The notes under the pieces are model-generated. The model saw only the letters and a program-made list of their open reading frames with translations, was not told where the DNA came from and ran no database searches. From positions 39,116,594 to 39,180,593 of the forward strand of contig JAJKFL010000011.1 in assembly GCA_021186555.1 (NCBI GenBank): a DNA stretch of 64,000 bases. The letters run 5' to 3'. This document shows positions 31,744-43,766 of the stretch, in pieces. The stretch comes from Reticulitermes speratus (Eukaryota > Arthropoda > Insecta > Blattodea > Rhinotermitidae). Each line of letters starts with the position of its first letter. The first letter of the stretch is position 1. Position numbers and translations under genes: made by a program.

Positions 31744-34700
31744 ATAAAGACTCAGTCCGTACCGCGCAGTAAACACACTCCGTCTCAGTTATACAAACCA
31801 GTCAGTTAATGTTGTACAGTGAAATAATCGCTGTTTGTTCTGAGATCCACACAAAACACATAAATACAGTCCGTACCGCGCAGTAAACACACTCCGTCTC
31901 AGTTATACAAACCAGTCAGTTAATGCTGTACAGTGAAATAATCGCTGTTTGTTCTGAGATCCACACAAAACACATAAATACAGTCCGTACCGCGCAGTAA
32001 ACACACTCCGTCTCAGTTATACAAACCAGTCAGTTAATGCTGTACAGTGAAATAATCGCTGTTTGTTCTGAGATCCACACAAAACACATAAATACAGTCC
32101 GTACGGCGCAGTAAACACACTCCGTCTCAGTTATACAAACCAGTCAGTTAATGCTGTACAGTGAAATAATCGCTGTTTGTTCTGAGATCCACACAAAACA
32201 CATAAATACAGTCCGTACCGCGCAGTAAACACACTCCGTCTCAGTTATACAAACCAGTCAGTTAATGCTGTACAGTGAAATAATCGCTGTTTGTTCTGAG
32301 ATCCACACAAAACACATAAATACAGTCCGTACCGCGCAGTAAACACACTCCGTCTCAGTTATACAAACCAGTCAGTTAATGCTGTACAGTGAAATAATCG
32401 CTGTTTGTTCTGAGATCCACACAAAACACATAAATACAGTCCGTACCGCGCAGTAAACACACTCCGTCTCAGTTATACAAACCAGTCAGTTAATGCTGTA
32501 CAGTGAAATAATCGCTGTTTGTTCTGAGATCCACACAAAACACATAAATACAGTCCGTACCGCGCAGTAAACACACTCCGTCTCAGTTATACAAACCAGT
32601 CAGTTAATGCTGTACAGTGAAATAATCGCTGTTTGTTCTGAGATCCACACAAAACACATAAATACAGTCCGTACCGCGCAGTAAACACACTCCGTCTCAG
32701 TTATACAAACCAGTCAGTTAATGCTGTACAGTGAAATAATCGCTGTTTGTTCTGAGATCCACACAAAACACATAATACAGTCCGTACGCGCGCAGTAAAC
32801 ACACTCCGTCTCAGTTATACAAACCAGTCAGTTAATGCTGTACAGTGAAATAATCGCTGTTTGTTCTGAGATCCACACAAAACACATAAATACAGTCCGT
32901 ACCGCGCAGTAAACACACTCCGTCTCAGTTATACAAACCAGTCAGTTAATGCTGTACAGTGAAATAATCGCTGTTTGTTCTGAGATCCACACAAAACACA
33001 TAAATACAGTCCGTACCGCGCAGTAAACACACTCCGTCTCAGTTATACAAACCAGTCAGTTAATGCTGTTACAGTGAAATAATCGCTGTTTGTTCTGAGA
33101 TCCACACAAAACACATAAATACAGTCCGTACCGCGCAGTAAACACACTCCGTCTCAGTTATACAAACCAGTCAGTTAATGCTGTACAGTGAAATAATCGC
33201 TGTTTGTTCTGAGATCCACACAAAACACATAAATACAGTCCGTACCGCGCAGTAAACACACTCCGTCTCAGTTATACAAACCAGTCAGTTAATGCTGTAC
33301 AGTGAAATAATCGCTGTTTGTTCTGAGATCCACACAAAACACATAAATACAGTCCGTACCGCGCAGTAAACACACTCCGTCTCAGTTATACAAACCAGTC
33401 AGTTAATGCTGTACAGTGAAATAATCGCTGTTTGTTCTGAGATCCACACAAAAACACATAAATACAGTCCGTACCGCGCAGTAAACACACTCCGTCTCAG
33501 TTATACAAACCAGTCAGTTAATGCTGTACAGTGAAATAATCGCTGTTTGTTCTGAGATCCACACAAAACACATAAATACAGTCCGTACCGCGCAGTAAAC
33601 ACACTCCGTCTCAGTTATACAAACCAGTCAGTTAATGCTGTACAGTGAAATAATCGCTGTTTGTTCTGAGATCCACACAAAACACATAAATACAGTCCGT
33701 ACGCGCAGTAAACACACTCCGTCTCAGTTATACAAACCAGTCAGTTAATGCTGTACAGTGAAATAATCGCTGTTTGTTCTGAGATCCACACAAAACACAT
33801 AAATACAGTCCGTACCGCGCAGTAAATCACACTCCGTCTCAGTTATACAAACCAGTCAGTTAATGCTGTACAGTGAAATAATCGCTGTTTGTTCTGAGAT
33901 CCACACAAAACACATAAATACAGTCCGTACCGCGCAGTAAACACACTCCGTCTCAGTTATACAAACCAGTCAGTTAATGCTGTACAGTGAAATAATCGCT
34001 GTTTGTTCTGAGATCCACACAAAACACATAAATACAGTCCGTACCGGCGCAGTAAACACACTCCGTCTCAGTTATACAAACCAGTCAGTTTAATGCTGTA
34101 CAGTGAAATAATCGCTGTTTGTTCTGAGATTCCACACAAATACTACATAAATACAGTCCGTACCGCGCAGTAGAACACACTCCGTCTCAGTTATACAAAC
34201 CGTCAGTTTAATGCTGTACAGTGAAATAATCGCTGTTTGTTCTGGATCCACACAAAAAACAATAAATACAGTCCGTACCGCGCAGTAAACACACTCCGTC
34301 TCAGTTATACAAACCAGTCAGTTAATGCTGTACAGTGAAATAATCGCTGTTTGTTCTGAGATCCACACAAAACACATAAATACAGTCCGTACCGCGCAGT
34401 AAACACACTCCGTCTCAGTTATACAAACCAGTCGTCGTTAATGCTGTACAGTGAAATAATCGCTGTTTGTTCTGAGATCCACACATAAACACATAAATAC
34501 AGTCCGTACCGCGCAGTAAAACACACTCCGTCTCAGTTATACAAACCAGTCAGTTAATGCTGTACAGTGAAATAATCGCTGTTTGTTCTGAGATCCACAC
34601 AAAACACATAAAATACAGTCCGTACCGCGCAGTAAACACACTCCGTCTCAGTTATACAAACCAGTCAGTTAATGCTGTACAGTGAAATAATCGCTGTTTG

Positions 34701-36289
34701 TTCTGAGATCCACACAAAACAATAAATACAGTCGTACCGCGCAGTAAACACACTCCGTCTCAGTTATACAAACCAGTCAGTTAATGTTGTACAGTGAAAT
34801 AATCGCTGTTTGTTCTGAGATCCACACAAAACACATAAATACAGTCCGTACCGCGCAGTAAAACACACTCCGTCTCAGTTATACAAACCAGTCAGTTAAT
34901 GCTGTACAGTGAAATAATCGCTGTTTGTTCTGAGATCCACACAAAACACATAAATACAGTCCGTACCGCGCAGTAAACACACTCCGTCTCAGTTATACAA
35001 ACCAGTCAGTTAATGCTGTACAGTGAAATAATCGCTGTTTGTTCTGAGATCCACACAAAACACATAAATACAGTCCGTACCGTGCAGTAAACACACTCCG
35101 TCTCAGTTATACAAACCAGTCAGTTAATGTTGTACAGTGAAATAATCGCTGTTTGTTCTGAGATCCACACAAAACACATAAATACAGTCCGTACCGCGCA
35201 GTAAACACACTCCGTCTCAGTTATACAAACCAGTCAGTTAATGCTGTACAGTGAAATAATCGCTGTTTCTTCTGAGATCCACACAAAACACATAAATACA
35301 GTCCGTACCGCGCAGTAAACACACTACGTCTCAGTTATACAAACCAGTCAGTTAATGCTGTACAGTGAAATAATCGCTGTTTGTTCTGAGATCCACACAA
35401 AACACATAAATACAGTCCGTACCGCGCAGTAAACACACTCCGTCTCAGTTATACAAACCAGTCAGTTAATGCTGTACAGTGAAATAATCGCTGTTTGTTC
35501 TGAGATCCACACAAAACACATAAATACAGTCCGTACCGCGCAGTAAACACACTCCGTCTCAGTTATACAAACCAGTCAGTTAATGCTGTACAGTGAAATA
35601 ATCGCTGTTTGTTCTGAGATCCACACAAAACACATAAATACAGTCCGTACCGCGCAGTAAACACACTCCGTCTCAGTTATACAAACCAGTCAGTTAATGC
35701 TGTACAGTGAAATAATCGCTGTTTGTTCTGAGATCCACACAAAACACATAAATACAGTCCGTACCGCGCAGTAAACACACTCCGTCTCAGTTATACAAAC
35801 CAGTCAGTTAATGTTGTACAGTGAAATAATCGCTGTTTGTTCTGAGATCCACACAAAACACATAAATACAGTCCGTACCGCGCAGTAAACACACTCCGTC
35901 TCAGTTATACAAACCAGTCAGTTAATGTTGTACAGTGAAATAATCGCTGTTTGTTCTGAGATCCACACAAAACACATAAATACAGTCCGTACCGCGCAGT
36001 AAACACACTCCGTCTCAGTTATACAAACCAGTCAGTTAATGTTGTACAGTGAAATAATCGCTGTTTGTTCTGAGATCCACACAAAACACATAAATACAGT
36101 CCGTACCGCGCAGTAAACACACTCCGTCTCAGTTATACAAACCAGTCAGTTAATGTTGTACAGTGAAATAATCGCTGTTTGTTCTGAGATCCACACAAAA
36201 CACATAAATACACTGTGTGGGCAGAACGTGGAATTTGTGAATGTTAAACTGGTGGTACATATAGTAACCACTGGGCTATAAAGGGTTAA
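31744..36289 (+). mobile_element. Sat114 element, about 39 units
   Basis: The longest array. It starts ACTCAGTCCGTACC at 31750, preceded by ATAAAG (31744-31749). It ends with the unique right segment CACTGTGTGGGCAGAACGTG...GTAACCACTGGGC, followed by ATAAAG again (36278-36283) and then GGTTAA. Most interior units carry the C variant (AATGCTGTACAG); units near both ends carry the T variant. Indels cluster between about 34030 and 34870 and probably reflect sequencing or assembly error. Confidence 0.95.
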
Positions 36290-36330
36290 TATTCTCAAAG
36301 TCGTTCTGTATAAAAATTTGTTTGTGTAAA

Positions 36331-36480
36331 CGGAGACGCCGTTACGTGAATACAGACGCTGTTACGTGAACACAGATTCTGTTACGTGAATACAGACGCT
36401 GTTACGTGAATACAGACGCTGTTACGTGAATACAGACGCTGTTACGTGAATACAGACGCTGTTACGTGAATACAGACGCG
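36331..36480. repeat. 20-bp tandem repeat, about 7 units
   Basis: The unit GACGCTGTTACGTGAATACA is repeated seven times with few changes, starting 40 bp after the Sat114 element. Each unit contains TTACGTGA, a palindrome-like core. Confidence 0.93.
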
Positions 36481-37043
36481 CCAGCTATTTTTCGGTTTCG
36501 TCTAATGAACACGGGACTTTTAATTGTGTAAAATTGTGCTACACTGTTCTTCTAATTGCCAGTGTAAGAACAATCCCGCGCTTGGCGCTGCTGTTCGTAC
36601 GTTCGCCACGTAACAATGAGTCTCCCTCGCTCTCTTCGCCACACCTGACCGCCTGCAGGCAACACCACTGTAATGTGAACTCAATTCGCCTACCTTCTGA
36701 ATTCAAACCATCTGCCCGGTTTTTGGGTAATTAATTTCTCTTGTTTATTTAGCAGTATAACGTGTATCTCTATTCCTTCTCTCCATTTTCACCTTTTATT
36801 GTATTATTTGTAGGATTTAATGAAGAAGAGAAACAATATAGAGCTGGAACTTTATGTGTTCCGTTTTTTCTGTTTTAGCAGGGCGCAAATTAATTTGCAG
36901 ATTTCACGTAACAATTATATTCTCGCTACTCCGTTTGTTCGTACTTTGTTAGTACTTTGTTATGTAAGCCAGAGACATCTGTTGGCCGACTTGTGGGTTT
37001 TGCACAAATAGGGCAGAACGTTGATAGGCAGACAGTAATCGCT
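36481..37043. other. Non-coding stretch
   Basis: Two 60-odd-codon frames (36534-36734, 36820-37011) show no domain. No repeat is recognised. Confidence 0.4.
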
Positions 37044-37653
37044 ATGCTTATCTTAGCACCACGACATTAAGGACGTGTGGGGGGAATGGAGGTACAGCCA
37101 CGCCTTCTTAACATCGGCCCTAGATTGTAAGTGATCAGTTTCGCTCCCCGAACCCCCCTACACCACCCCCAGTGGAAAAGAGTGCCCTATTTTTAGTGGG
37201 CGATTTCCGTGATAGGCCACTTGACGTTTTGGAGAAGAGAAACTCTCCCTGTCGGAAGTCGAACCCCGAGATGCTCCAGTTGTACAGCCACCAGCGTATA
37301 CACTGAATTAACTGAGCTATCTTTATGTAGTTGGGGGCACGCGGTGGCGCAGTTGGTTGAGGCACTGCGCTACAAACCGTAAGGTCACGGGTTCGATTCC
37401 CAATGGTGTCATTGGAATTTTTCATTGACATAATCCTTTCGGCCGCACTATGGCCCTGGGGTCGACTCAGCCTCTAACAGAAATGAGTACCAGGAGTATT
37501 TCCTGGGGAGGGTAAAGGCGGTCGGTACGTAGGGCTGACAATTTTACCACCTTCATGTGCCGATTGTCTATAAATCTAGGAGCCTCAACCTCCTGGAACC
37601 CTAAGGGCCTGTCTAGGCCTTTAATGGTATTGCTTTACCTTTACCTTTACCAA
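37044..37653 (+). mobile_element. Composite SINE: SINE-D antisense plus SINE-C sense
   Basis: The left part (about 37044-37325) is, on the minus strand, a tRNA-headed unit: A-box-like TAGCTCAGTTAATTCAGTG, B-box-like GGGGTTCGACTTCC, ending GTGCTAAGATAAGCATA. The right part (37331-37653) is a full SINE-C: A box GTGGCGCAGTTGGTTGAGGC, B box GGTTCGATTCCC, core TTTCCTGGGGAGGGTAAAGG, and a CTTTACCTTTACC tail. The two heads face away from each other. The same composite recurs inverted at 59225-59850. Confidence 0.85.
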
Positions 37654-38272
37654 TTACGTTATGTAGTTAGAGCAAGAGAAAACACAGATGTATTGGCAAC
37701 ATTATTAATAACTGATAATATGGAATGGATGTGAATGGCAGAGCGTAACTTGCTAGTGGTATTCAGTCTTACCATATATTTATTCTCACAAACAGTCCCA
37801 CTGCGCTAGGGGCTGCAGGCATCAGTGTCAGGTTGTTGTGTTCCTGCTCCCCATGCCATAGCTCGCTACATCCCCCACGACAAGAAGACAACCGTCACTT
37901 ATTAACGGGGTGGCTGAAATAAGGGTCTCATGTGTACACCATTGACATATGCTCCCCATTAATTTTTCCCTCTGGAATCGTGCCCGGTTACGTGTTTACG
38001 ATTCCTGTCGCGCTAGGCCGCCTTGCCTGCCGTCTGTTTAATATTTAATATCAACGCTTTAAACACTGAGATTAACCTGAATTAGACAGGGTTATTCAGA
38101 AATAACGTTACCCTTTCTCATGTTTATAATGATGTAACCCGTGATCTTACAGTGACTTGATACCTATCATTTGTTACGTCTTACAAACTTTGAGAGTTTT
38201 TCTAACAACTGATACATATATGTATGTCACTGCGTTACAAACGTGTTACCTTGTTTTTGAGTTATTTTGTAC
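37654..38272. other. Non-coding stretch
   Basis: No long open frame or repeat. It ends at ACTTAAAG next to the following Sat114 element. Confidence 0.4.
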
Positions 38273-39608
38273 TTAAAGACTCAGTCCGTACCGCGCAGTA
38301 AACACACTCCGTCTCAGTTATACAAACCAGTCAGTTAATGTTGTACAGTGAAATAATCGCTGTTTGTTCTGAGATCCACACAAAACACATAATATACAGT
38401 CCGTACCGCGCAGTAAACACACTCCGTCTCAGTTATACAATCCAGTCAGTTAATGCTGTACAGTGAAATAATCGCTGTTTGTTCTGAGATCCACACAAAA
38501 CACATAAATACAGTCCATACCGCGCAGTAAACACACTCCGTCTCAGTTATACAAACCAGTCAGTTAATGCTGTACAGTGAAATAATCGCTGTTTGTTCTG
38601 AGATCCACACAAAACACATAAATACAGTCCGTACCGCGCAGTAAACACACTCCGTCTCAGTTATACAATCCAGTCAGTTAATGCTGTACAGTGAAATAAT
38701 CGCTGTTTGTTCTGAGATCCACACAAAACACATAAATACAGTCCATACCGCGCAGTAAACACACTCCGTCTCAGTTATACAAACCAGTCAGTTAATGCTG
38801 TACAGTGAAATAATCGCTGTTTGTTCTGAGATCCACACAAAACACATAAATACAGTCCGTACCGCGCAGTAAACACACTCCGTCTCAGTTATACAAACCA
38901 GTCAGTTAATGCTGTACAGTGAAATAATCGCTGTTTGTTCTGAGATCCACACAAAACACATAAATACAGTACGTACCGCGCAGTAAACACACTCCGTCTC
39001 AGTTATACAATCTAGTCAGTTAATGCTGTACAGTGAAATAATCGCTGTTTGTTCTGAGATCCACACAAAACACATAAATACAGTCCGTACCGCGCAGTAA
39101 ACACACTCCGTCTCAGTTATACAAACCAGTCAGTTAATGTTGTACAGTGAAATAATCGTTGTTTGTTCTGAGATCCACACAAAACACATAAATACAGTCC
39201 GTACCGCGCAGTAAACACACTCCGTCTCAGTTATACAAACCAGTCAGTTAATGTTGTACAGTGAAATAATCGTTGTTTGTTCTGAGATCCACACAAAACA
39301 CATAAATACAGTCCGTACCGCGCAGTAAACACTCCGTCTCAGTTATACAAACCAGTCAGTTAATGCTGTACAGTGAAATAATCGCTGTTTGTTCTGAGAT
39401 CCACACAAAACACATAAATACAGTCCGTACCGCGCAGTAAACACACTCCGTCTCAGTTATACAAACCAGTCAGTTAATGCTGTACAGTGAAATAATCGCT
39501 GTTTGTTCTGAGATCCACACAAAACACATAAATACACTGTGTGGGCAGAACGTAGAATTTGAGAATGTTAAACATGGCGGTACATATAGTAACCACTGGG
39601 CTTTAAAG
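38273..39608 (+). mobile_element. Sat114 element, about 11 units
   Basis: TTAAAG at 38273-38278 precedes ACTCAGTCCGTACC, and TTAAAG at 39603-39608 follows the right terminus ACCACTGGGCT. Between them lie about eleven 114-bp units, mixing C and T variants, then the unique segment CACTGTGTGGGCAGAACG. Units with TACAATCCAG and with CAGTCCATACC alternate, pointing to a local two-unit duplication. Confidence 0.94.
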
Positions 39609-39798
39609 ATGCAGTTCGTACCGCGCAGTAAACACACTCCGTCTCAGTTATACAAACCTCTCAGTTAATGTTGTACAGTGAAATAATCGCTGTTTGTTCT
39701 GAGATCCACACAAAACACATAAATACACTGTGTGGGCAGAACGTAGAATTTGTGAATGTTAAACTGGCGGTACATATAGTAACCACTGAACTTTAAAG
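39601..39798 (+). mobile_element. Sat114 element with a single unit
   Basis: Starts immediately after the previous element and shares CTTTAAAG at 39601-39608 with it. It holds one Sat114 unit and one right segment, and ends in CTTTAAAG at 39791-39798. This is the simplest copy and probably shows the unexpanded element, about 190 bp long. Confidence 0.85.
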
Positions 39799-40479
39799 TG
39801 CTAAATCTCGTAGAGTGGTCACTTTATTACAGCGCGCGAACGCGATGCTTTGTCAACAGAATACGTGTTAGTGAGTAGTGCTGCCATCATTTGAATTCTG
39901 TCTGTAATCGAAACTGTAGTACATCCGCCTCTAGGTGTTGTAATAAAGTTCCCGGAATACGTCTCCTTCCCTCAGCCTACTGACGTACTCTTTTTCCACG
40001 TCAGTGCACAGTGTAGTTTGCAGTTTCGCCGCTGTGAGGCGCTCAGAGTGGATGATAATTAAAAGTGCGTAGAACGGTAAATCGTGGTGCTATCAGGCGT
40101 CTTCATCTCTCAGAAATTAACTTCACTCTCTTAGACAAATTTCATTTTTCATTCAATGTGCGACGCGATTATAAACGCCAGAAATCAGCCGTGACGTCAC
40201 GAGCCGTAATTCTTCCTTAGAGCGGTCCCTAAAATTTGTGACTGCGTGCTGGCTGGCAGGAAGGAACTAGTTTGGTGTCTTGGTGACTGTGGAGGATCTG
40301 CGTGTTGCCTACCTACCTGTGCCTGTTTGTCTGTATCTGCATATCGATCCATCTCTCCATGCATGCATTAAGATATGTTTTCTCAGTCACTCTCTGCATC
40401 CAGCCATCCCCCTACCGGCCATCTGTCCATTTATTCACCCCTCCGTCAGTCCAACCATTATCCCATCCCTCCCTTCGCC
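39799..40479. other. Non-coding stretch
   Basis: No domain is recognised. The long frames beginning at 40280 and 40375 take most of their length from the 20-bp array that follows. Confidence 0.4.
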
Positions 40480-41548
40480 TATCACTCCATTCCTCCACCC
40501 ATTAGACCTTTCCGCCAACCATCAGTCCCTTCCGCCACCCATCAGTCCTTTCCACCACCCATCAGTCCCTTCCGCCAACCATCAGTCCCTTCCGCCACCC
40601 ATCAGTCCTTTCCACCACCCATCAATCATTTCCGCCAACCATCAGTCCTTTCCGCCACCCATCAGTCCATTCCTCCACACATTAGACCTTTCCGCCAACC
40701 ATCAGTCCCTTCCGCCACCCATCAGTCCTTTCCACCACCCATCAGTCCCTTCCGCCAACCATCAGTCCCTTCCGCCACCCATCAGTCCTTTCCACCACCC
40801 ATCAATCATTTCCGCCAACCATCAGTCCTTTTCGCCACCCATCAGTCCATTCCTCCACCCATCAGTCCTTTCCGCCACCCATCAGTCCATTCCTCCACCC
40901 ATCAGTCCATTCCTCCACCCATCAGTCCATTCCTCCACCCATCAGTCCTTTCCGCCACCCATCAGTCCATTCCTCCACCCATCAGTCCATTCCTCCACCC
41001 ATCAGTCCATTCCTCCACCCATCAGTCCATTCCTTCACCCATCAGTCCTTTCCGCAACCCATCAGTCCTTTCCGCCACCCATCAGTCCATTTCTCCACCC
41101 ATCAGTCCATTCCGCCACCCATCAGTCCATTCCTCCACCCATCAGTCCTTTCCGCCACCCATCAGTCCATTCCTCCACCCATCAGTCCATTCCTCCACCC
41201 ATCAGTCCTTTCCGCAACCCATCAGTCCATTCCTCCACCCATCAGTCCATTCCTCCACCCATCAGTACATTCCTCCACCCATCATTCCTTTCCGCAACCC
41301 ATCAGTCCTTTCCGCAACCCATCAGTCCTTTCCGCCACCCCTCAGTCCAATCCTCCACCCCTCAGTCCAATCCTCCACCCATCAGTCCATTCCGCCACCC
41401 ATCAGTCCTTTCCCCAACCCATCAGTCCTTTCCGCCACCCATCAGTCCATTCCTCCACCCATCAGTCCATTCCGCCACCCATCAGTCCTTTCCGCCACCC
41501 ATCAGTTTTTTCCTCAACCCATCAGTCCTTTCCGCAACCCATCAGTCC
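40480..41548. repeat. 20-bp minisatellite, about 53 units
   Basis: The unit ATCAGTCCATTCCTCCACCC occurs with variants CCTTTCCGCC, CCCTTCCGCC and CCAACC. A 180-bp higher-order block (starting ATTAGACCTTTCCGCC) appears twice, at about 40501 and 40681. Three units make 60 bp, or 20 codons, so plus-strand frames stay open for over 400 codons with Ser/Pro/His-rich peptides. These are repeat artefacts. Confidence 0.95.
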
Positions 41549-41924
41549 ATTCCGTCTGCTCTCCATCAATCCATCGGTCACCCCATCTCTTACGCTCTGC
41601 CGACGCCGTAAATTTGTTTATTGTATGTGTGTGTGTGTGTGTGTGAACCTGTTATTAGGCTGCAAATTGTAGCCCAGAGGTGGCCAAACAGTCGATCGCG
41701 CCCCTTTTTGGTCTGTATCAAAATGTATTTGCCCCTCAGTACGATCAACAGCTCTTCGTGTGACAGCACTTTGTGGTTCAACGTACCTCTGTGAAGAAGC
41801 CTTCTTACAGACGAAGATAATTAAATCTCGATACCAAAGCCGTCTGACCGATGAACATTTAAAGTACTGCCTTCACTTGTGCCTGAGTAATTATGAACAC
41901 TGCTACAGTAAGTTATCGCAAGCG
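41549..41924. other. Spacer with (GT)n
   Basis: A GT run lies at about 41624-41645. The short frame at 41760-41945 shows no domain. Confidence 0.5.
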
Positions 41925-43045
41925 TGCCACTGGACACGATCCTGAGCCAGTTCTATCCACCTCCCATCCTCACAACCTAATTCCCTAAGATCCATCTTAC
42001 TAATTAACTAACTCTCTGGCAGCAGAACACAAAGGTTCAACACCGCTAATACCAAAGCCCACCATTAGACACGATCCTGAGCCAGTTCTATCCACCTCCC
42101 ATCCTCACAACCTAATTCCCTAAGATCCATCTTACTAATTAACTAACTCTCTGGCAGCAGAACACAAAGGTTCAACACCGCTAATACCAAAGCCCACCAT
42201 TAGACACGATCCTGAGCCAGTTCTATCCACCTCCCATCCTCACAACCTAATTCCCTAAGATCCATCTTACTAATTAACTAACTCTCTGGCAGCAGAACAC
42301 AAAGGTTCAACACCGCTAATACCAAAGCCCACCATTACACACGATCCTGAGCCAGTTCTATCCACCTCCCATCCTCACAACCGAATTCCCTAAGATCCAT
42401 CTTACTAATTAACTAACTCTCTGGCAGCAGAACACAAAGGTTCAACACCGCTAATACCAAAGCCCACCATTACACACGATCCTGAGCCAGTTCTATCCAC
42501 CTCCCATCCTCACAACCTAATTCCCTAAGATCCATCTTACTAATTAACTAACTCTCTGGCAGCAGAACACAAAGGTTCAACACCGCTAATACCAAAGCCC
42601 ACCATTACACACGATCCTGAGCCAGTTCTATCCACCTCCCATCCTCACAACCTAATTCCCTAAGATCCATCTTACTAATTAACTAACTCTCTGGCAGCAG
42701 AACACAAAGGTTCAACACCGCTAATACCAAAGCCCACCATTACACACGATCCTGAGCCAGTTCTATCCACCTCCCATCCTCACAACCTATCCCTAAGATC
42801 CATCTTACTAATTAACTAACACTCTGGCAGCAGAACACAAAGGTTCAACACCGCTAATACCAAAGCCCACCATTACACACGATCCTGAGCCAGTTCTATC
42901 CACCTCCCATCCTCACAACCTAATTCCCTAAGATCCATCTTACTAATTAACTAACTCTCTGGCAGCAGAACACAAAGGTTCAACACCGCTAATACCAAAG
43001 CCCACCATTGGACACGATCCTGAGCCAGTTCTATCCACATGTTCT
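41925..43045 (-). repeat. 135-bp tandem array built from LINE coding sequence, about 8 units
   Basis: On the minus strand each 135-bp unit encodes KMDLRELGCEDGRWIELAQ, DRV, then WWALVLAVLNLCVLLPES, a stop, and LISK, leading into the next KMDL. This is the C-terminal end of a non-LTR reverse transcriptase, similar to KMDLQEVG...[13 protein letters not shown] at 6.7 kb. Units are nearly identical, with one unit (about 42790-42830) carrying small deletions. It is a tandem amplification of a LINE 3' end, not a functional gene. Confidence 0.9.
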
Positions 43046-43766
43046 ATTGGCCGCTCCCTTTGACGTATACGCTCCTAAAAAGAATTAAATATTTCCTTCT
43101 GAGAATCTGGAAGTAGCTACCGCTGTGTTTATTCTAGTTTGTTGGGTTTCTCGTATTCCGAATTGCTTTATTTATGCTGGAGGTGAAAGAATCTCAGTGT
43201 AAACACACGCACTGTACGCACTACGCACTGTACGCACTACACACTTTCTTCCCACAGCCACATCGTGGTATAAATATAAGTCTAAAGCAAGTGGTAACGA
43301 GTTGTGCCCCTGGAGGCAGTGTCTGTTTCTTAATCACGCGAACGCTGTTTAATGTGATTGTAATGTTGTCGTACGCAACTGCCCTGAAGCAGTCCGTGTC
43401 TCATCTTCGCTCGCATTTCGTTACTTACGCATCTATTTAAGCATTTGCAAGGCAATTTAGTCCTATTGAATATTTATGTAGACTTCGCAAGCATCCAAGC
43501 CATCCGTGGACGTAACTTTCCTCCCATGAAAGTATTATTTGCTCATCTGTTCTCCTATCTGTGTAATTTTCGCCATTAGCCAACCAACGGGTCAAAACTG
43601 ACTTTCAAAATTTCTTGTATAAATCCTAGATATTTTGTAGTAAACTGCAGAACTCTAAAGTAGCTAAAAGATAACATTTAAATCAAATTGCCCGATGATT
43701 TCAACCTAGAGCTGGTATTAATTCTGAGACATTTTGTATAGACTCTCTATCAGCCAGACATCGTAA
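43046..43766. other. Non-coding stretch
   Basis: The 88-codon frame at 43174-43440 starts with a short CACGCACTGTACGCACTAC repeat and shows no domain. No gene is recognised. Confidence 0.4.

Noticed and set aside
40280..41646. 443- and 423-codon Ser/Pro-rich frames as a mucin-like gene
   Set aside because: Two overlapping frames are both open through the same 20-bp repeat, which marks a composition artefact. The short non-repeat start has no recognisable signal or domain.
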